Of a DNA stretch of 64,000 nucleotides, positions 44,961 through 54,273 are shown one piece after another (the stretch's first letter is position 1; every line of letters begins with the position of its first letter). The notes beneath the pieces are model-generated. The model was given only the letters and a program-made list of their open reading frames with translations. It was not told the DNA's origin and did no database searches. The DNA is from Chryseobacterium sp. KACC 21268 (GTDB lineage: Bacteria > Bacteroidota > Bacteroidia > Flavobacteriales > Weeksellaceae), in assembly GCA_028736075.1 (NCBI GenBank), contig CP117875.1, positions 3,782,001 to 3,846,000 of the forward strand. The letters run 5' to 3'. A program made the position numbers and the translations under genes.

Positions 44961-45070
44961 AGCCCTGATGGGAACGGCATCCTTTTTTGTTTTTCTGTGG
45001 CCCACGTTGTTTGGAATGACAAAGGTTCTGGAAAACAAAAAAGATATAGTGGACAGCAGGATCAAGCTCC
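44961..45070 (-). repeat. Dispersed hairpin element, copy C (reverse orientation)
   Basis: Read on the minus strand it begins AGGAGCTTGATCCTGCTGTC and ends GATGCCGTTCCCATCAGGGC, the same end pattern as copies A, B and D. The inner arms (plus strand 44982-44995 and 45031-45043) are complementary over about 12 bp and differ in sequence from those of the other copies. Confidence 0.75.
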
Positions 45071-45126
45071 TAAAAATTACTTCAAATGGGGAAAAACCTC
45101 TTCTGAGTTGAAAACTTCAAAAGAAA

Positions 45127-45159
45127 AACCCCTTCAGAATTTGAAACTCTGAAAGGGTT
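45127..45159 (-). terminator. Second terminator downstream of yidC
   Basis: AACCCCTTCAGA pairs with TCTGAAAGGGTT (one wobble), with an A-rich run at left for the minus strand. Confidence 0.7.
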
Positions 45160-45165
45160 GAAGAA

Positions 45166-45194
45166 CAAAAAAGCGGTAAAAAATTACCGCTTTC
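45166..45194 (-). terminator. Intrinsic terminator of yidC
   Basis: AAAGCGGTAA pairs perfectly with TTACCGCTTT around AAAA, with an A-run at left. It lies just past the yidC stop codon. Confidence 0.85.
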
Positions 45195-45199
45195 TATAT

Positions 45200-46978
45200 T
45201 TATTTCTTTTTGTTTTGTTGCTGTGCCTGCTGTTGTTGTGCCTGCTCCATCATTTCTCTCATTCGCTTTTGGAACTTACCTTCTTTCTTCGGTTCCTTTT
45301 GCTTGTTGGCCTGGATTTGCGCGTGGATCTTTTTCTCATCCAAGATGAAATATTTGATGACCAAGATGATCACGATGTTGATTGCATTGGATACGAAGTA
45401 GTACCAAGATAGACCAGAAGCTGAACTGTTCAGGAAGAATAGGAATGTGATCGGGAAGATGTACATCAACACTTTCATATTTGGCATTCCTTCTTGCTGA
45501 GGCTGTTGGATGTTTCCGGAAGTCATCACGGTGTAGATCAAGATCACAACCGTACAAGCCAAAGCGAAAATACTCAAATGCTCACCTAATAATGGCACTT
45601 TGAATCCGAATTTGATCACATCATCATAAGCCGTCAGATCCGGTGCGAACCAGAAGCTCTTGCCTCGAAGGTCGATCATATTTGGGAAGAATCGGAAGAG
45701 TGCGTAGAATAACGGGATCTGAACTAAGGCTGGCAAACAACCCGCCATCTGATTTACGCCGGCTTTCCTATAAACAGCCATCGTTTCCTGCTGTTTTTTC
45801 ATCGGGTCTGCATCCTTGAATTTGGCATTCACCTCATCGATCTCTGGACGTATGACCTTCATCATTGCACTTAGTTTGTGCTGTTTGAACATTACCGGAG
45901 ATAAGATCAATTTGATAATGATAGTCATCCAGAAAATGGCCCAACCTGCAGCGATGCCCCAACCTGAGATCAAGCTGTACATCGGCATAAACACGTGACG
46001 GTTCAATGATCCGATGAATGACCAACCAAGTGGCAAGATCTCGTCGAAGTTTTTGTCGAATGACTTCAGCAACTCCATATCCAATGGCATGAAGTACCAA
46101 GTGAAATCTTGATTCAATTCGTTTCCAGCCAAGTTGACCTGACCATTGTAATTGAATTTCTTCAAGAACTCACCTTCTTCAATGATCTCTTGATTTCCTT
46201 TTGATTTTGTGAATCCGTTCTTAGCCTCGATAACGGCAGAGAAAAACTGTTGTTTCACACCGATCCAGTTAAGTGTTTCATCTGGCTCATTCATATCGGT
46301 ACGAGCGTCGTAATCGTAGTCTTTATAATTGTTGAAAGAGTAGGCAAACTCTGTGTGAGTTTCCTCCTGCGACCTTCCTTTTTCTGAACCTTTCACCGTG
46401 TAATCCCAGATAAATTCAGCTTTGCCATCATTCACCAATGTTGCCAAACCTTGAGTTTTCACTTGGAAGTCTACCGTATATTTTGCTTTAAGTGTATAAA
46501 CAAATTGAATTACAGCAGTTCCGATCTTCGAGGTCAAGGTTACGGAGTTTCCTGCAACGGTTGGTACAAAGACAAGATCCTTGGTATTGAAAACCTTGTT
46601 GGTCTTGTCTTTGAACTGGAAGCCATAGCTTGCGTTGTTGTTGCTGAAAAGATAAAGTGGTTTTCCACCGAAAGCTTCATATTTGTTCAGTTTTACGGAG
46701 CTCAGTTGTCCACCAACACTAGAGAACTCAAGTGCTAGTTCGTCATTCTGAAGATTGACCTTCTGCACAGAAGCTGGTGTCACAGTTGCGGCATTCAGGT
46801 TGGTAGCAAGCGGTTTTGCTTTGGTCGTCTGCTCTGTTTTTTTGGCATCAATGGCCAGTTGTTCCTGCTCGGCTTTTGCGTTTCGGTTTTGGAAATAAAA
46901 CATAAAACCGATAAGAATCATAGAAAAAATACCGAAGCTGATCAGCTGGCTTTTATCTAATCCGTTGTTTTGCTGCAT
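45200..46978 (-). CDS. yidC: Membrane protein insertase YidC
   Basis: YidC inserts membrane proteins, alone or with Sec. The 592-residue product has an N-terminal membrane helix (SFGIFSMILIGFMFYF), a large periplasmic beta domain (about 60-350), and the five-helix insertase core: WGIAAGWAIFWMTIIIKLILSPVMF, then QMAGCLPALVQIPLFYALFRFF and the last helices. The core is followed by a long basic, Gln-rich tail (QAQQQQAQQQNKKK) expected to touch the ribosome. Length fits Bacteroidota YidC. A minus-strand TATTTTTG box at 47071-47078 may be the promoter; a half-copy of the CTTCGA repeat lies in the leader. Confidence 0.96.
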   Translation of the reverse strand: MQQNNGLDKSQLISFGIFSMILIGFMFYFQNRNAKAEQEQLAIDAKKTEQTTKAKPLATNLNAATVTPASVQKVNLQNDELALEFSSVGGQLSSVKLNKYEAFGGKPLYLFSNNNASYGFQFKDKTNKVFNTKDLVFVPTVAGNSVTLTSKIGTAVIQFVYTLKAKYTVDFQVKTQGLATLVNDGKAEFIWDYTVKGSEKGRSQEETHTEFAYSFNNYKDYDYDARTDMNEPDETLNWIGVKQQFFSAVIEAKNGFTKSKGNQEIIEEGEFLKKFNYNGQVNLAGNELNQDFTWYFMPLDMELLKSFDKNFDEILPLGWSFIGSLNRHVFMPMYSLISGWGIAAGWAIFWMTIIIKLILSPVMFKQHKLSAMMKVIRPEIDEVNAKFKDADPMKKQQETMAVYRKAGVNQMAGCLPALVQIPLFYALFRFFPNMIDLRGKSFWFAPDLTAYDDVIKFGFKVPLLGEHLSIFALACTVVILIYTVMTSGNIQQPQQEGMPNMKVLMYIFPITFLFFLNSSASGLSWYYFVSNAINIVIILVIKYFILDEKKIHAQIQANKQKEPKKEGKFQKRMREMMEQAQQQQAQQQNKKK

Positions 46979-47020
46979 TATAGAATATAATTTAAAGTTT
47001 AAGATCCTTAAATTGAAAGT

Positions 47021-47045
47021 CTTTGAGAGCCTCAGACCGACAGTT
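47021..47045 (-). repeat. Half-copy of the CTTCGA-type repeat in the yidC leader
   Basis: CTTTGAGAGCCTCAGACCGACA closely follows the right arm of the repeat in rsmE (read in reverse). The other arm is missing. Confidence 0.5.
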
Positions 47046-47220
47046 CAAAAATCTACATCATTTTGGTCTGCAAAAATAGGATTTATTTTTCAGATTCTGT
47101 TATAAAGACGATTAAGGAAAGGAATTACTTTTTAGAAATTAAAAGTGGAAAATATTTCCCAGAAGATTTCAAGCATTCTCATTTGATATTTTATTAATTT
47201 AGTACTCAAAACACAACTGA

Positions 47221-48675
47221 ATGAAAAAAAACAACCTGCTAAATAAGGTGGCCGAATTTTTCACATCGCCTTCATCAAAAAAAATCTCCATCAAGAAGAT
47301 CACTGGATTCCAATTAGCAAGATCATTAGTCATTCTAATGTTCATTTTCAATTCTTTTTCTGTCACCAAAGCCCAATCGAAGCCTTTTGCTGCTTACGAA
47401 AAAACCTTAGATACAATCGTTAAAAAATATGATCCCAAACATCCTAATTATAAATACCTCAAACTTTTTGTTGATAATTTCAAAAATGCAAAAAAAACTG
47501 ATGCAGAAAATCTAACAAAACTGGTGACTGGGATTGGATTTTATTTGGATTATGACAATACAGATCTGGACATCTACCCCGCCATCTTCAGTCATAGAAA
47601 TGGGAAAGTAGATATTTCCGGACTCCGCTCTCCCACTACAAAAAAACCGAGCGAAGAAATGAAAGAATATGCTAACATTTATCTACATAATTGGAAAGAA
47701 ATTGGACAAACAAAAACTTTCAAATGGTTGATCACGCACGTTCCCACTGCAAATAGTTTGCTGACGGAAATGACCTATGAACAAAAGGTCAATAGCTATG
47801 ATGACATTTCCTTCATCCGTGGTGACAACGATTGGATGTATGCCGTCAGCTTCGGGGATTATGGAATTGGAATGTACGCCTTCAAACTAAGTATGGCAGA
47901 TGAAGAAATATCTGGATCTGCAGTGATTGAAAAAATCAAGGAAGAAAAAGATGCAGAATTTCGAATCTTCTTAGACGAATATCCATTTGCCCATTATTCA
48001 AATAGCGTGGATATCTTAGTAAATCATCTTCGCGAGCGCAGTTCATTGAGTAAAGATCAATCATTTTTGAGAAATACAGAAAGCATCAAGAAAGAATTAG
48101 ATAGAGAAAAACTGGCAAATTACGCTCCAATGCTAAACTATCTTTTGGAATATAAATTCCCATCTGAAATGTTGGTTGAAGGTAATATAAATATTGATAA
48201 ATACGGTCTTAAACATTTCTCCGCTCACACTTTGGGCGACTACTATTTTTCGCAGAAAAATTACAGCAATGCCATTGATCTTTACAAAAAATCAGTGTTG
48301 AATTTTCCGCCTGATAATGACGATGATGAGATCCGAAGTGATACCAATAATGCGCTTTTTTCGATTGCCAAAGCCTATCATCATCAAAACAAACGCAATG
48401 AATCTTATGCTTCATTCCTAGGTATTCTTTTTTCGGAAAATGAACTTACCAAAGTTCAAAGTCAAATATTAACTCAATACCTGACAGATAGTAAGGAAGA
48501 TAAAAAACTTTTCAAAGCTGATCTGGAAAAAGCGATAGTGAGTATCAAAAAGATGAAGGGAAACTATTATTCTTTCATCTTTAGAAAATCAGAAAGCTTC
48601 TTCTACACTGAGAGATCTGTTGAAAACAAGAACGATGAAATTAAAAAAAGTAATTTTTACAGATCGTTGAATTAA
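47221..48675 (+). CDS. Exported protein of unknown function with TPR-like C-terminal part
   Basis: This is a 484-residue protein that I do not recognise as a named family. It has a long basic N-region, then a hydrophobic core (about 30-48) ending in FSVTKAQ, which looks like a signal peptide. A mixed middle domain follows (aromatic and Asp/Tyr-rich, e.g. SFIRGDNDWMYAVSFGDYGIGMY). The region about 340-420 (AHTLGDYYFSQKNYSNAIDLYKKS, then a second helical pair) looks like two tetratricopeptide repeats. It is convergent with pyrG, sharing a bidirectional terminator. Confidence 0.7.
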   Translation: MKKNNLLNKVAEFFTSPSSKKISIKKITGFQLARSLVILMFIFNSFSVTKAQSKPFAAYEKTLDTIVKKYDPKHPNYKYLKLFVDNFKNAKKTDAENLTKLVTGIGFYLDYDNTDLDIYPAIFSHRNGKVDISGLRSPTTKKPSEEMKEYANIYLHNWKEIGQTKTFKWLITHVPTANSLLTEMTYEQKVNSYDDISFIRGDNDWMYAVSFGDYGIGMYAFKLSMADEEISGSAVIEKIKEEKDAEFRIFLDEYPFAHYSNSVDILVNHLRERSSLSKDQSFLRNTESIKKELDREKLANYAPMLNYLLEYKFPSEMLVEGNINIDKYGLKHFSAHTLGDYYFSQKNYSNAIDLYKKSVLNFPPDNDDDEIRSDTNNALFSIAKAYHHQNKRNESYASFLGILFSENELTKVQSQILTQYLTDSKEDKKLFKADLEKAIVSIKKMKGNYYSFIFRKSESFFYTERSVENKNDEIKKSNFYRSLN

Positions 48676-48690
48676 CATTAATATTAAAAC

Positions 48691-48732
48691 AAAAAAACAG
48701 CTGCGAAAATCAATTCACAGCTGTTTTTTTTT
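48691..48732. terminator. Bidirectional terminator between the exported protein gene and pyrG
   Basis: AAACAGCTG and CAGCTGTTT form a 9-bp stem, with an A-run on the left and a T-run on the right. It serves both convergent genes. Confidence 0.85.
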
Positions 48733-48746
48733 AATTTAAGTAAGTT

Positions 48747-50357
48747 TTATTTTCCTTTGACCGCAGCGCTGATAAACGCTTTGAACAATGGATGAGGCGT
48801 TGCCACCGTACTTTTATATTCTGGGTGATATTGAACACCAATGTAGAAAGGATGATCTTTCAATTCCAAGGTTTCCACCAATTCTGTTTCTGGATTGAAT
48901 CCTGTTGGTACCAACCCTTTTTCCTCGAAATCTTTTTTGTAATCACTGTTGAATTCGTATCTGTGGCGGTGACGTTCTGATATGGTTTTTGCACCGTAGA
49001 CCTCTGCTAATTTGGAACCAGCTTTCAATGCACATTTCCAAGCACCAAGACGCATCGTTCCGCCTTTGTCCACTACATTTTTCTGTTCTTCCATCAAAGA
49101 GATCACCGGATCTGGCGTTGATGTATCGAATTCCATACTGTTTGCTTTGCTCAGTTGTAGAACATTTCTAGCAAACTCGATCGTCATGATCTGCATTCCA
49201 AGACAAATTCCCAACAATGGCACTTTGTTCTCCCTTGCATATTTGGCCGCCTGGATCTTACCTTCGATCCCACGATCTCCAAAGCCAGGTGCGATCAAGA
49301 TCCCGTCTACATCTTTCAGTAATTTTTCAGCACCTTCTTCCTCGATGTCACCACTATAGACCCATCTTACCTTCACTTCGGTTTCCATATCAGAACCTGC
49401 GTGGATAAAGGCTTCTGCAATCGATTTGTAAGAATCCTGAAGAGAGACATATTTACCGACCAAGGCAATCTCGACAGTTTTCTTTGGATTTTTATATTTC
49501 TTAAGGAAAGTTTTCCAATCCTTTAAGTTTGCATCTTTTCCTACTGGAAGATTGAGTTCATTCAATACAACCTCGTCGAAGTTCTGTTTTTGTAGGTATA
49601 ATGGCACTTCGTAGATCGTATCCATATCGATACATTCGATCACGTTTCCTAAACCTACGTTACAGAATTGCGCCAACTTAGCTTTTTGTTCTTTTGGAAT
49701 CGTGTGTTCTGTTCTACAAACCAAAACATCTGCCTGGATCCCACTCTCCATCAATTGACGAACGGAATGTTGGGAAGGTTTGGTTTTAAGTTCTCCACTT
49801 GACGCCAAATAAGGCAACAAAGTCAAATGGATCACCATTGAATTGTTTTTGCCTAATTCCCATTGCAATTGACGAACACTTTCGATATAAGGAAGCGACT
49901 CGATATCACCAACCGTTCCGCCAATCTCTGTGATAATGATGTCATAATCCTTTTTGGAAAGCATCTTGATCCTGCGTTTGATCTCGTTGGTAATATGTGG
50001 AATGACCTGAACGGTTTTCCCTAGGAAATCACCTTTACGTTCCTTTTCGATAACGGTTTGGTAGATCTTACCTGTGGTAACGTTGTTGTTTTGGGAAGTT
50101 GGACTGTCTAGGAATCTCTCGTAATGTCCAAGGTCAAGGTCTGTTTCTGCGCCGTCTTCGGTCACATAACATTCGCCGTGTTCGTAAGGATTGAGGGTTC
50201 CCGGATCGATATTGATATAAGGGTCAAGTTTTTGGATAGTCACTTTAAAACCTCTCGATTTTAATAGAAGTCCCAAAGAAGCGGAGACTATTCCTTTACC
50301 CAGTGACGATGTCACACCTCCTGTCACAAAGATGTATTTCGTTTCTTTTTTACTCAT
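48747..50357 (-). CDS. pyrG: CTP synthase
   Basis: PyrG makes CTP from UTP, ATP and glutamine. The 536-residue product has the N-terminal synthase domain (FVTGGVTSSLGKGI, GGTVGDIESLPY) and the glutamine amidotransferase domain with nucleophile Cys in LLGICLGMQ and the GVQYHPEYKS His-Glu pair. The start is ATG 50357 (MSKKETKYIF); an in-frame TTG at 50375 lies inside the promoter -7 box and is rejected. It has a good promoter (50373-50403) and shares a terminator with the convergent gene. Confidence 0.97.
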   Translation of the reverse strand: MSKKETKYIFVTGGVTSSLGKGIVSASLGLLLKSRGFKVTIQKLDPYINIDPGTLNPYEHGECYVTEDGAETDLDLGHYERFLDSPTSQNNNVTTGKIYQTVIEKERKGDFLGKTVQVIPHITNEIKRRIKMLSKKDYDIIITEIGGTVGDIESLPYIESVRQLQWELGKNNSMVIHLTLLPYLASSGELKTKPSQHSVRQLMESGIQADVLVCRTEHTIPKEQKAKLAQFCNVGLGNVIECIDMDTIYEVPLYLQKQNFDEVVLNELNLPVGKDANLKDWKTFLKKYKNPKKTVEIALVGKYVSLQDSYKSIAEAFIHAGSDMETEVKVRWVYSGDIEEEGAEKLLKDVDGILIAPGFGDRGIEGKIQAAKYARENKVPLLGICLGMQIMTIEFARNVLQLSKANSMEFDTSTPDPVISLMEEQKNVVDKGGTMRLGAWKCALKAGSKLAEVYGAKTISERHRHRYEFNSDYKKDFEEKGLVPTGFNPETELVETLELKDHPFYIGVQYHPEYKSTVATPHPLFKAFISAAVKGK

Positions 50358-50372
50358 TAGATTAGGTTTGTG

Positions 50373-50403
50373 CAAAGTTAAAGCATCTGGAGTTAACCTG
50401 CAA
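50373..50403 (-). promoter_or_regulatory. Promoter of pyrG
   Basis: On the minus strand TTG (50401-50403), a 20-bp spacer and TAACTTTG (50373-50380) match the Bacteroidota consensus. The leader is about 10 nt, and the box fixes the gene start at 50357. Confidence 0.75.
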
Positions 50404-50419
50404 TTCTGAGCGGAAAAAT

Positions 50420-50452
50420 AAAAAGAGCGGATAGAAATCTACCCGCTCTTTT
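50420..50452 (-). terminator. Intrinsic terminator of the HAF/HYR/GEVED cargo gene
   Basis: AAGAGCGG pairs with CCGCTCTT with further TAGA/CTA pairing inside. The A-rich left flank gives the minus-strand U-run. Confidence 0.8.
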
Positions 50453-50479
50453 CGATTAAAATTATAAAAACACAAATGA

Positions 50480-52477
50480 TTATTCTTTGATAAATTTGAA
50501 GGACTTCACCAAACCATCCACGTTGGCTCTGATGATGTAAGTTCCTTTGGTCAAATTAGATAATTCGATCTTGTTGTCTGATAAATTCTCTACGGATCTC
50601 ACCTTTTGTCCAGCAACATTATAAACCTCAACTTTCGAAATATCTTTTGCGCCGTTGAAATTAAGAACATCCTTCACCGGATTTGGATAGATGGAAACTC
50701 TGTTTTTGCTGATATCGGACGTTGCCAAAGATTCTTTCACATCTAGCATATAATCTTCTGACTGTCCGTACAATGCTGTTTCATTATTACAAGGATCGGT
50801 AGAAGAAACATCCCAGTTGAGGACCACTCTCATTCTAGTTTTACCAGTAAGAGCACCAGCTGGCACAGCGATATCGCCTGTAATTTGAGCGCCATCTTCT
50901 CCGTCAGAGGTCATTGCACCCACTTCATAAACTTCACCTGCATCTGTGAAAGTTCCATTTTGATTCCAGTCGATGAAAACAGAAGCATAGTCATAACCGA
51001 AATTGGTGTTGGCCTCTAGAACAAACGGATATTGGCTGCCTTGGTAAACCTCGCCCACTTTGTCTAGGAAATATTCGTTTGCGCTGGCAGAATAAGGGTC
51101 AGAAGTATTATCTATCCCTGCAAACTGAACTTTTGTGATAGAATCAATACCCCACTGTGGTGAAGCTGAGCAATACAAATCTTTTACAGTCACCTGGAAA
51201 GAACACACATAAACGACTTTTCCATCTGCATCTACCAGATTATGAACAACATTGGTCGTTCCAATCGGGAATTGTGCACCTGATTCGAATCCTGAGACCA
51301 AAACCGTTGTCAAACCTGCTGAAGGAGATGAGCCACATACGATTGGCAAAGTATAATTCACAACTGCAGAAGTCTGAGTCACGTTGGCAATAGTTACTTC
51401 TGTATTTTCTGGACAAGTGATTGCACAATCATTGGTTCCAAGTAATAGATTATTTAAATTAACAATCCAGCCGCCAGCAAAGAAAGGTGGAATCGTGTTA
51501 TCAAATCCACAAACGAAATTACCGTTCGGCGAGATATTCATCCCTGTTCCCAATTTACCATCTAATGTGGTGATAGTAACGCCATTTCTAATTAGAACAT
51601 CTTTAAGGAAAATAGGACCAGAACCTAATGAAGGATGATAGATGATTACCTCTCTGTTACCCGCATCGCCTGCGTATCCCAACGCAATCCCATTTTCTGA
51701 AACAGAAGTAAAAACCGCCCTGTTAAATCCAGCTGGTGGACTGAAAGATTTGTAAATCCCAGTCGTAATATCGTAGATGAAAGGCTTCGTACCTTTGTAA
51801 CCTACAATCAAACCTGCATTGTTGATATCTGCAGCTTCACCATTTTCAAGTGTTCCCATATCGATGTAATGAATCGTTCCATTGGGCTCGAAATAAGCAG
51901 GAAGCCACAAAGTTCCAGTGGTAACAAGGTCTTCTCTGTCCGCAAAACCAGCGACGATTCCGCTGTTGTTCACCGCTTCTCCTCTACCATTGACGTAAGT
52001 ATTATCACCCGAAAGTTTGGTAAGCGTATTGGTTTCTGTATCATAGATGAAAGGCCAGCTTGTAAATCCTGATGCACCAATCTGTCCGGTCACATATTTG
52101 CTGTTCTGCGAGATGTCGTTGGCGTTAGAAAATGAACTGCTGCTAGGCGTTTCTCCTGCGAAATAATCGATGTTGTACCAAGTTCCATTTTTTCTGTAAG
52201 CGGACATCGCAATACTTTCTTCTTCAGAAATGACGATTGCAGTTGCTCCAGCAACATCACCTGCATTGTTCATACGGTTGGTAGCCTGCCCACCCTCTGT
52301 AGGTGTGGTTTCATTGGTCGTGTAATTGTAATATGCACCAGAATGGATGGCGTTTCCGCTGTCGTTGACATCATAAAAACGAGCACCCATCTCGTCTATT
52401 AATCTGAATTCCATTTGTTGTGCCTTCAAACCTGTCATCGCAGTGATACCAAGTAAAAGTAGATAGACTTTTTTCAT
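50480..52477 (-). CDS. Type IX cargo protein with HAF, HYR and GEVED domains
   Basis: This 665-residue secreted protein has a signal peptide (1-19, GLKAQ), a propeller-like N-terminal part (about 60-340) with repeated HAF-type motifs (NDISQNSKYVTGQ, NNSGIVAGF, NNAGLIVGY, SENGIALGY, SPNGNFVCGF), and a HYR domain (about 350-430, CPENTEV..). A GEVED domain (about 435-585; VFIDWNQNGTF) follows, and a type A sorting domain comes last (VSIYPNPVKDVLNF ... GTYIIRA). It would be exported by the PorU/PorV system. The function of the propeller is not known; adhesion or sensing outside the cell is plausible. It is transcribed alone and ends in a terminator. Confidence 0.88.
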   Translation of the reverse strand: MKKVYLLLLGITAMTGLKAQQMEFRLIDEMGARFYDVNDSGNAIHSGAYYNYTTNETTPTEGGQATNRMNNAGDVAGATAIVISEEESIAMSAYRKNGTWYNIDYFAGETPSSSSFSNANDISQNSKYVTGQIGASGFTSWPFIYDTETNTLTKLSGDNTYVNGRGEAVNNSGIVAGFADREDLVTTGTLWLPAYFEPNGTIHYIDMGTLENGEAADINNAGLIVGYKGTKPFIYDITTGIYKSFSPPAGFNRAVFTSVSENGIALGYAGDAGNREVIIYHPSLGSGPIFLKDVLIRNGVTITTLDGKLGTGMNISPNGNFVCGFDNTIPPFFAGGWIVNLNNLLLGTNDCAITCPENTEVTIANVTQTSAVVNYTLPIVCGSSPSAGLTTVLVSGFESGAQFPIGTTNVVHNLVDADGKVVYVCSFQVTVKDLYCSASPQWGIDSITKVQFAGIDNTSDPYSASANEYFLDKVGEVYQGSQYPFVLEANTNFGYDYASVFIDWNQNGTFTDAGEVYEVGAMTSDGEDGAQITGDIAVPAGALTGKTRMRVVLNWDVSSTDPCNNETALYGQSEDYMLDVKESLATSDISKNRVSIYPNPVKDVLNFNGAKDISKVEVYNVAGQKVRSVENLSDNKIELSNLTKGTYIIRANVDGLVKSFKFIKE

Positions 52478-52698
52478 AATTATTCTTAAATATTAAAATG
52501 TGAAATTTTCATTAAACTTATTTGTACAATTTTAAGTCTTAATCATCCAGAATCCTAACTTTTATCTTTTCGAATTCGTGAATTTAGAAAGTATCAATTA
52601 TTTAAAATATTAATAATCAAATCATTAAAAACAAAGCTTTATTAATTCTATATTAGCAATGAAATCGTAAAAATCGTGTATTTCACAAATAAAAAAGC

Positions 52699-52706
52699 TA
52701 TTTTTG
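52699..52706 (+). promoter_or_regulatory. Putative -7 box (TATTTTTG) of the TPR/AraC regulator
   Basis: TATTTTTG ends only 4 bp before ATG 52711, so the mRNA would have almost no leader. No TTG was found at the -33 distance. Confidence 0.55.
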
Positions 52707-52710
52707 TGCT

Positions 52711-54273
52711 ATGCGACGATTGCTTTTTCTATGGTTGATTCTTTTTTCCGGTGTCATTTTGACCTCGGCACAAAGCAACCCAGAAACTTTGCAACTTCTG
52801 GACAAGGCTTACAAAAGTCTCTACGAAAATCCCGACAACGCATTTCAAATCCTTCAAAACATTAATGAGAATAAGGAATCAGAACTCATCAAAAAACGTG
52901 TTCAAATCTTAACTTCCAGAGCGTACAATTTCAAAGGTGATTATGCAAAATCCATCGAGCAATCCATTAGTAAAAATCTGAAGGAAAATAGAAACGATAA
53001 CGCTTCTTTCTACGCCGATTATGCCTTGGCGCAACAATATCAGTCATTAAGGCTTTACAAACAATCAATCAGAATTTCGCAAAATCTGGTAGACAATGCT
53101 TCGAAGATAAAATCCCAGCGTTACCCCGAAAACTTGTTAGCTTACATCTATCAATTGAACGCTTCGAATCTGATGGTTCAGAAAAAATGGAAAGAAGCGC
53201 AGGAAAACCTGAAGCAAAGCAATGCGTTATTAAAAGATTCTGATGAAGATTTTATTATTTCGATAGAAAATCAGATTTATGAGACCTTCCTTTATATTTC
53301 TCAAAATCAAATTGATAAAGCGGAAAAAACAGCGAACGAAATTCAGACTAAACTTGATAAAACACCGCAATATGTTTTCTTGAGAGCTTTCAATCTGGAT
53401 AATTTGGGAAGGATTCATTTCCTTAAAAAAGATTATCAAAAATCTACAGAAAATCTGAATCAAGGTTTGGAATTGATTCAAAATAAATCTTACGATGCGC
53501 TCAAAAACAGAATCTACGATGATTTGTCTAAGAATTATTTGGCCTTAAAAAATGAAGCACTTTATCAAAAATTTTATTCCATCTATAAAGAGCAAACCGA
53601 TAAACTCGACAAAAATAAAAAAGAAGCCATTCGGAATCTCGTAAAACTGAATGACCAATACGAAAATCAACGCATTGAAAATTCTCACAAACACTTCACA
53701 ACAAATATTCTAATCATTTCCATCATTTGTTTGATTGGAATCGCAGCGATTATTTTCTTCAGCATTTCCGAAAAAAGAAAGACAAAATCCATCCAAAAAC
53801 AAATCGATTTCGACTTGAAACAACAGGAATTCAGCAAAAAAATCGAAGAGAAAGAAATCATCAAAACCGAAAAAACCGAAACTGAAATCTCCAAAAAACC
53901 AGTCGTCATCTCCAAGGAAAAAGAAGCGGATATCTTGGCAAGACTGGAGGAATTCGAGAAATCTGAAAACTTCCTGAGCAAGGAAATGTCACTCGCCGTA
54001 CTCGCCGGACAACTGGAAACGAACACCAAATATCTCTCGGAAGTCATTAATAAATATAAAGAAAAAAATTACAACAACTACATCAACGAACTAAGAATCA
54101 ACTACATCGCTTATCTTTTAAAAACCGATTCAGCTTACCTTAATTACAAAGTAAGTTATCTGGCAGAGAAAGCTGGATTCTCGTCCCACAGCGCTTTTAC
54201 AACCGTTTTCAAATCCGTAACTGGCATTTCGCCAAACACTTACATTCAGCAACTGACACAGAACAAAAAATGA
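52711..54273 (+). CDS. Membrane TPR sensor with AraC-type DNA-binding domain
   Basis: This 520-residue one-component regulator has a signal peptide (1-21, TSAQ), periplasmic TPR-like helices (about 25-320, first repeat containing YENPDNAFQIL), a membrane helix (about 327-350), and a charged coiled coil (about 355-400). Its C-terminal AraC-type HTH pair (about 410-515) shows LAVLAGQLETNTKYLSEVIN and LAEKAGFSSHSAFTTVFKSVTG. The last 4 bp overlap the next gene (ATGA), which encodes a similar sensor without the HTH. Signal and targets are unknown. The start is fixed by the signal peptide. Confidence 0.85.
   Translation: MRRLLFLWLILFSGVILTSAQSNPETLQLLDKAYKSLYENPDNAFQILQNINENKESELIKKRVQILTSRAYNFKGDYAKSIEQSISKNLKENRNDNASFYADYALAQQYQSLRLYKQSIRISQNLVDNASKIKSQRYPENLLAYIYQLNASNLMVQKKWKEAQENLKQSNALLKDSDEDFIISIENQIYETFLYISQNQIDKAEKTANEIQTKLDKTPQYVFLRAFNLDNLGRIHFLKKDYQKSTENLNQGLELIQNKSYDALKNRIYDDLSKNYLALKNEALYQKFYSIYKEQTDKLDKNKKEAIRNLVKLNDQYENQRIENSHKHFTTNILIISIICLIGIAAIIFFSISEKRKTKSIQKQIDFDLKQQEFSKKIEEKEIIKTEKTETEISKKPVVISKEKEADILARLEEFEKSENFLSKEMSLAVLAGQLETNTKYLSEVINKYKEKNYNNYINELRINYIAYLLKTDSAYLNYKVSYLAEKAGFSSHSAFTTVFKSVTGISPNTYIQQLTQNKK

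Larger units (their letters stand above)
44766..45199. other. 434-bp stretch rich in repeats between trmH and yidC
   Basis: Near 44800-44826 is a short periodic stretch of CGCAGATT/GGATT words. Copy C of the dispersed hairpin element follows (44961-45070), then two terminators for yidC (45127-45159 and 45166-45194). No gene was seen. Confidence 0.7.

Noticed and set aside
44961-45070. Insertion sequence remnant between trmH and yidC
   Set aside because: No transposase-like frame or target duplication was seen; it matches the other dispersed hairpin copies instead.
45158-45412. 84-codon Leu-rich plus-strand frame
   Set aside because: Antisense to the Gln-rich tail of yidC; a product of the complementary codons.
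50358-50375. Upstream TTG start for pyrG
   Set aside because: It falls inside the TAACTTTG box; the conserved N-terminus begins at ATG 50357.
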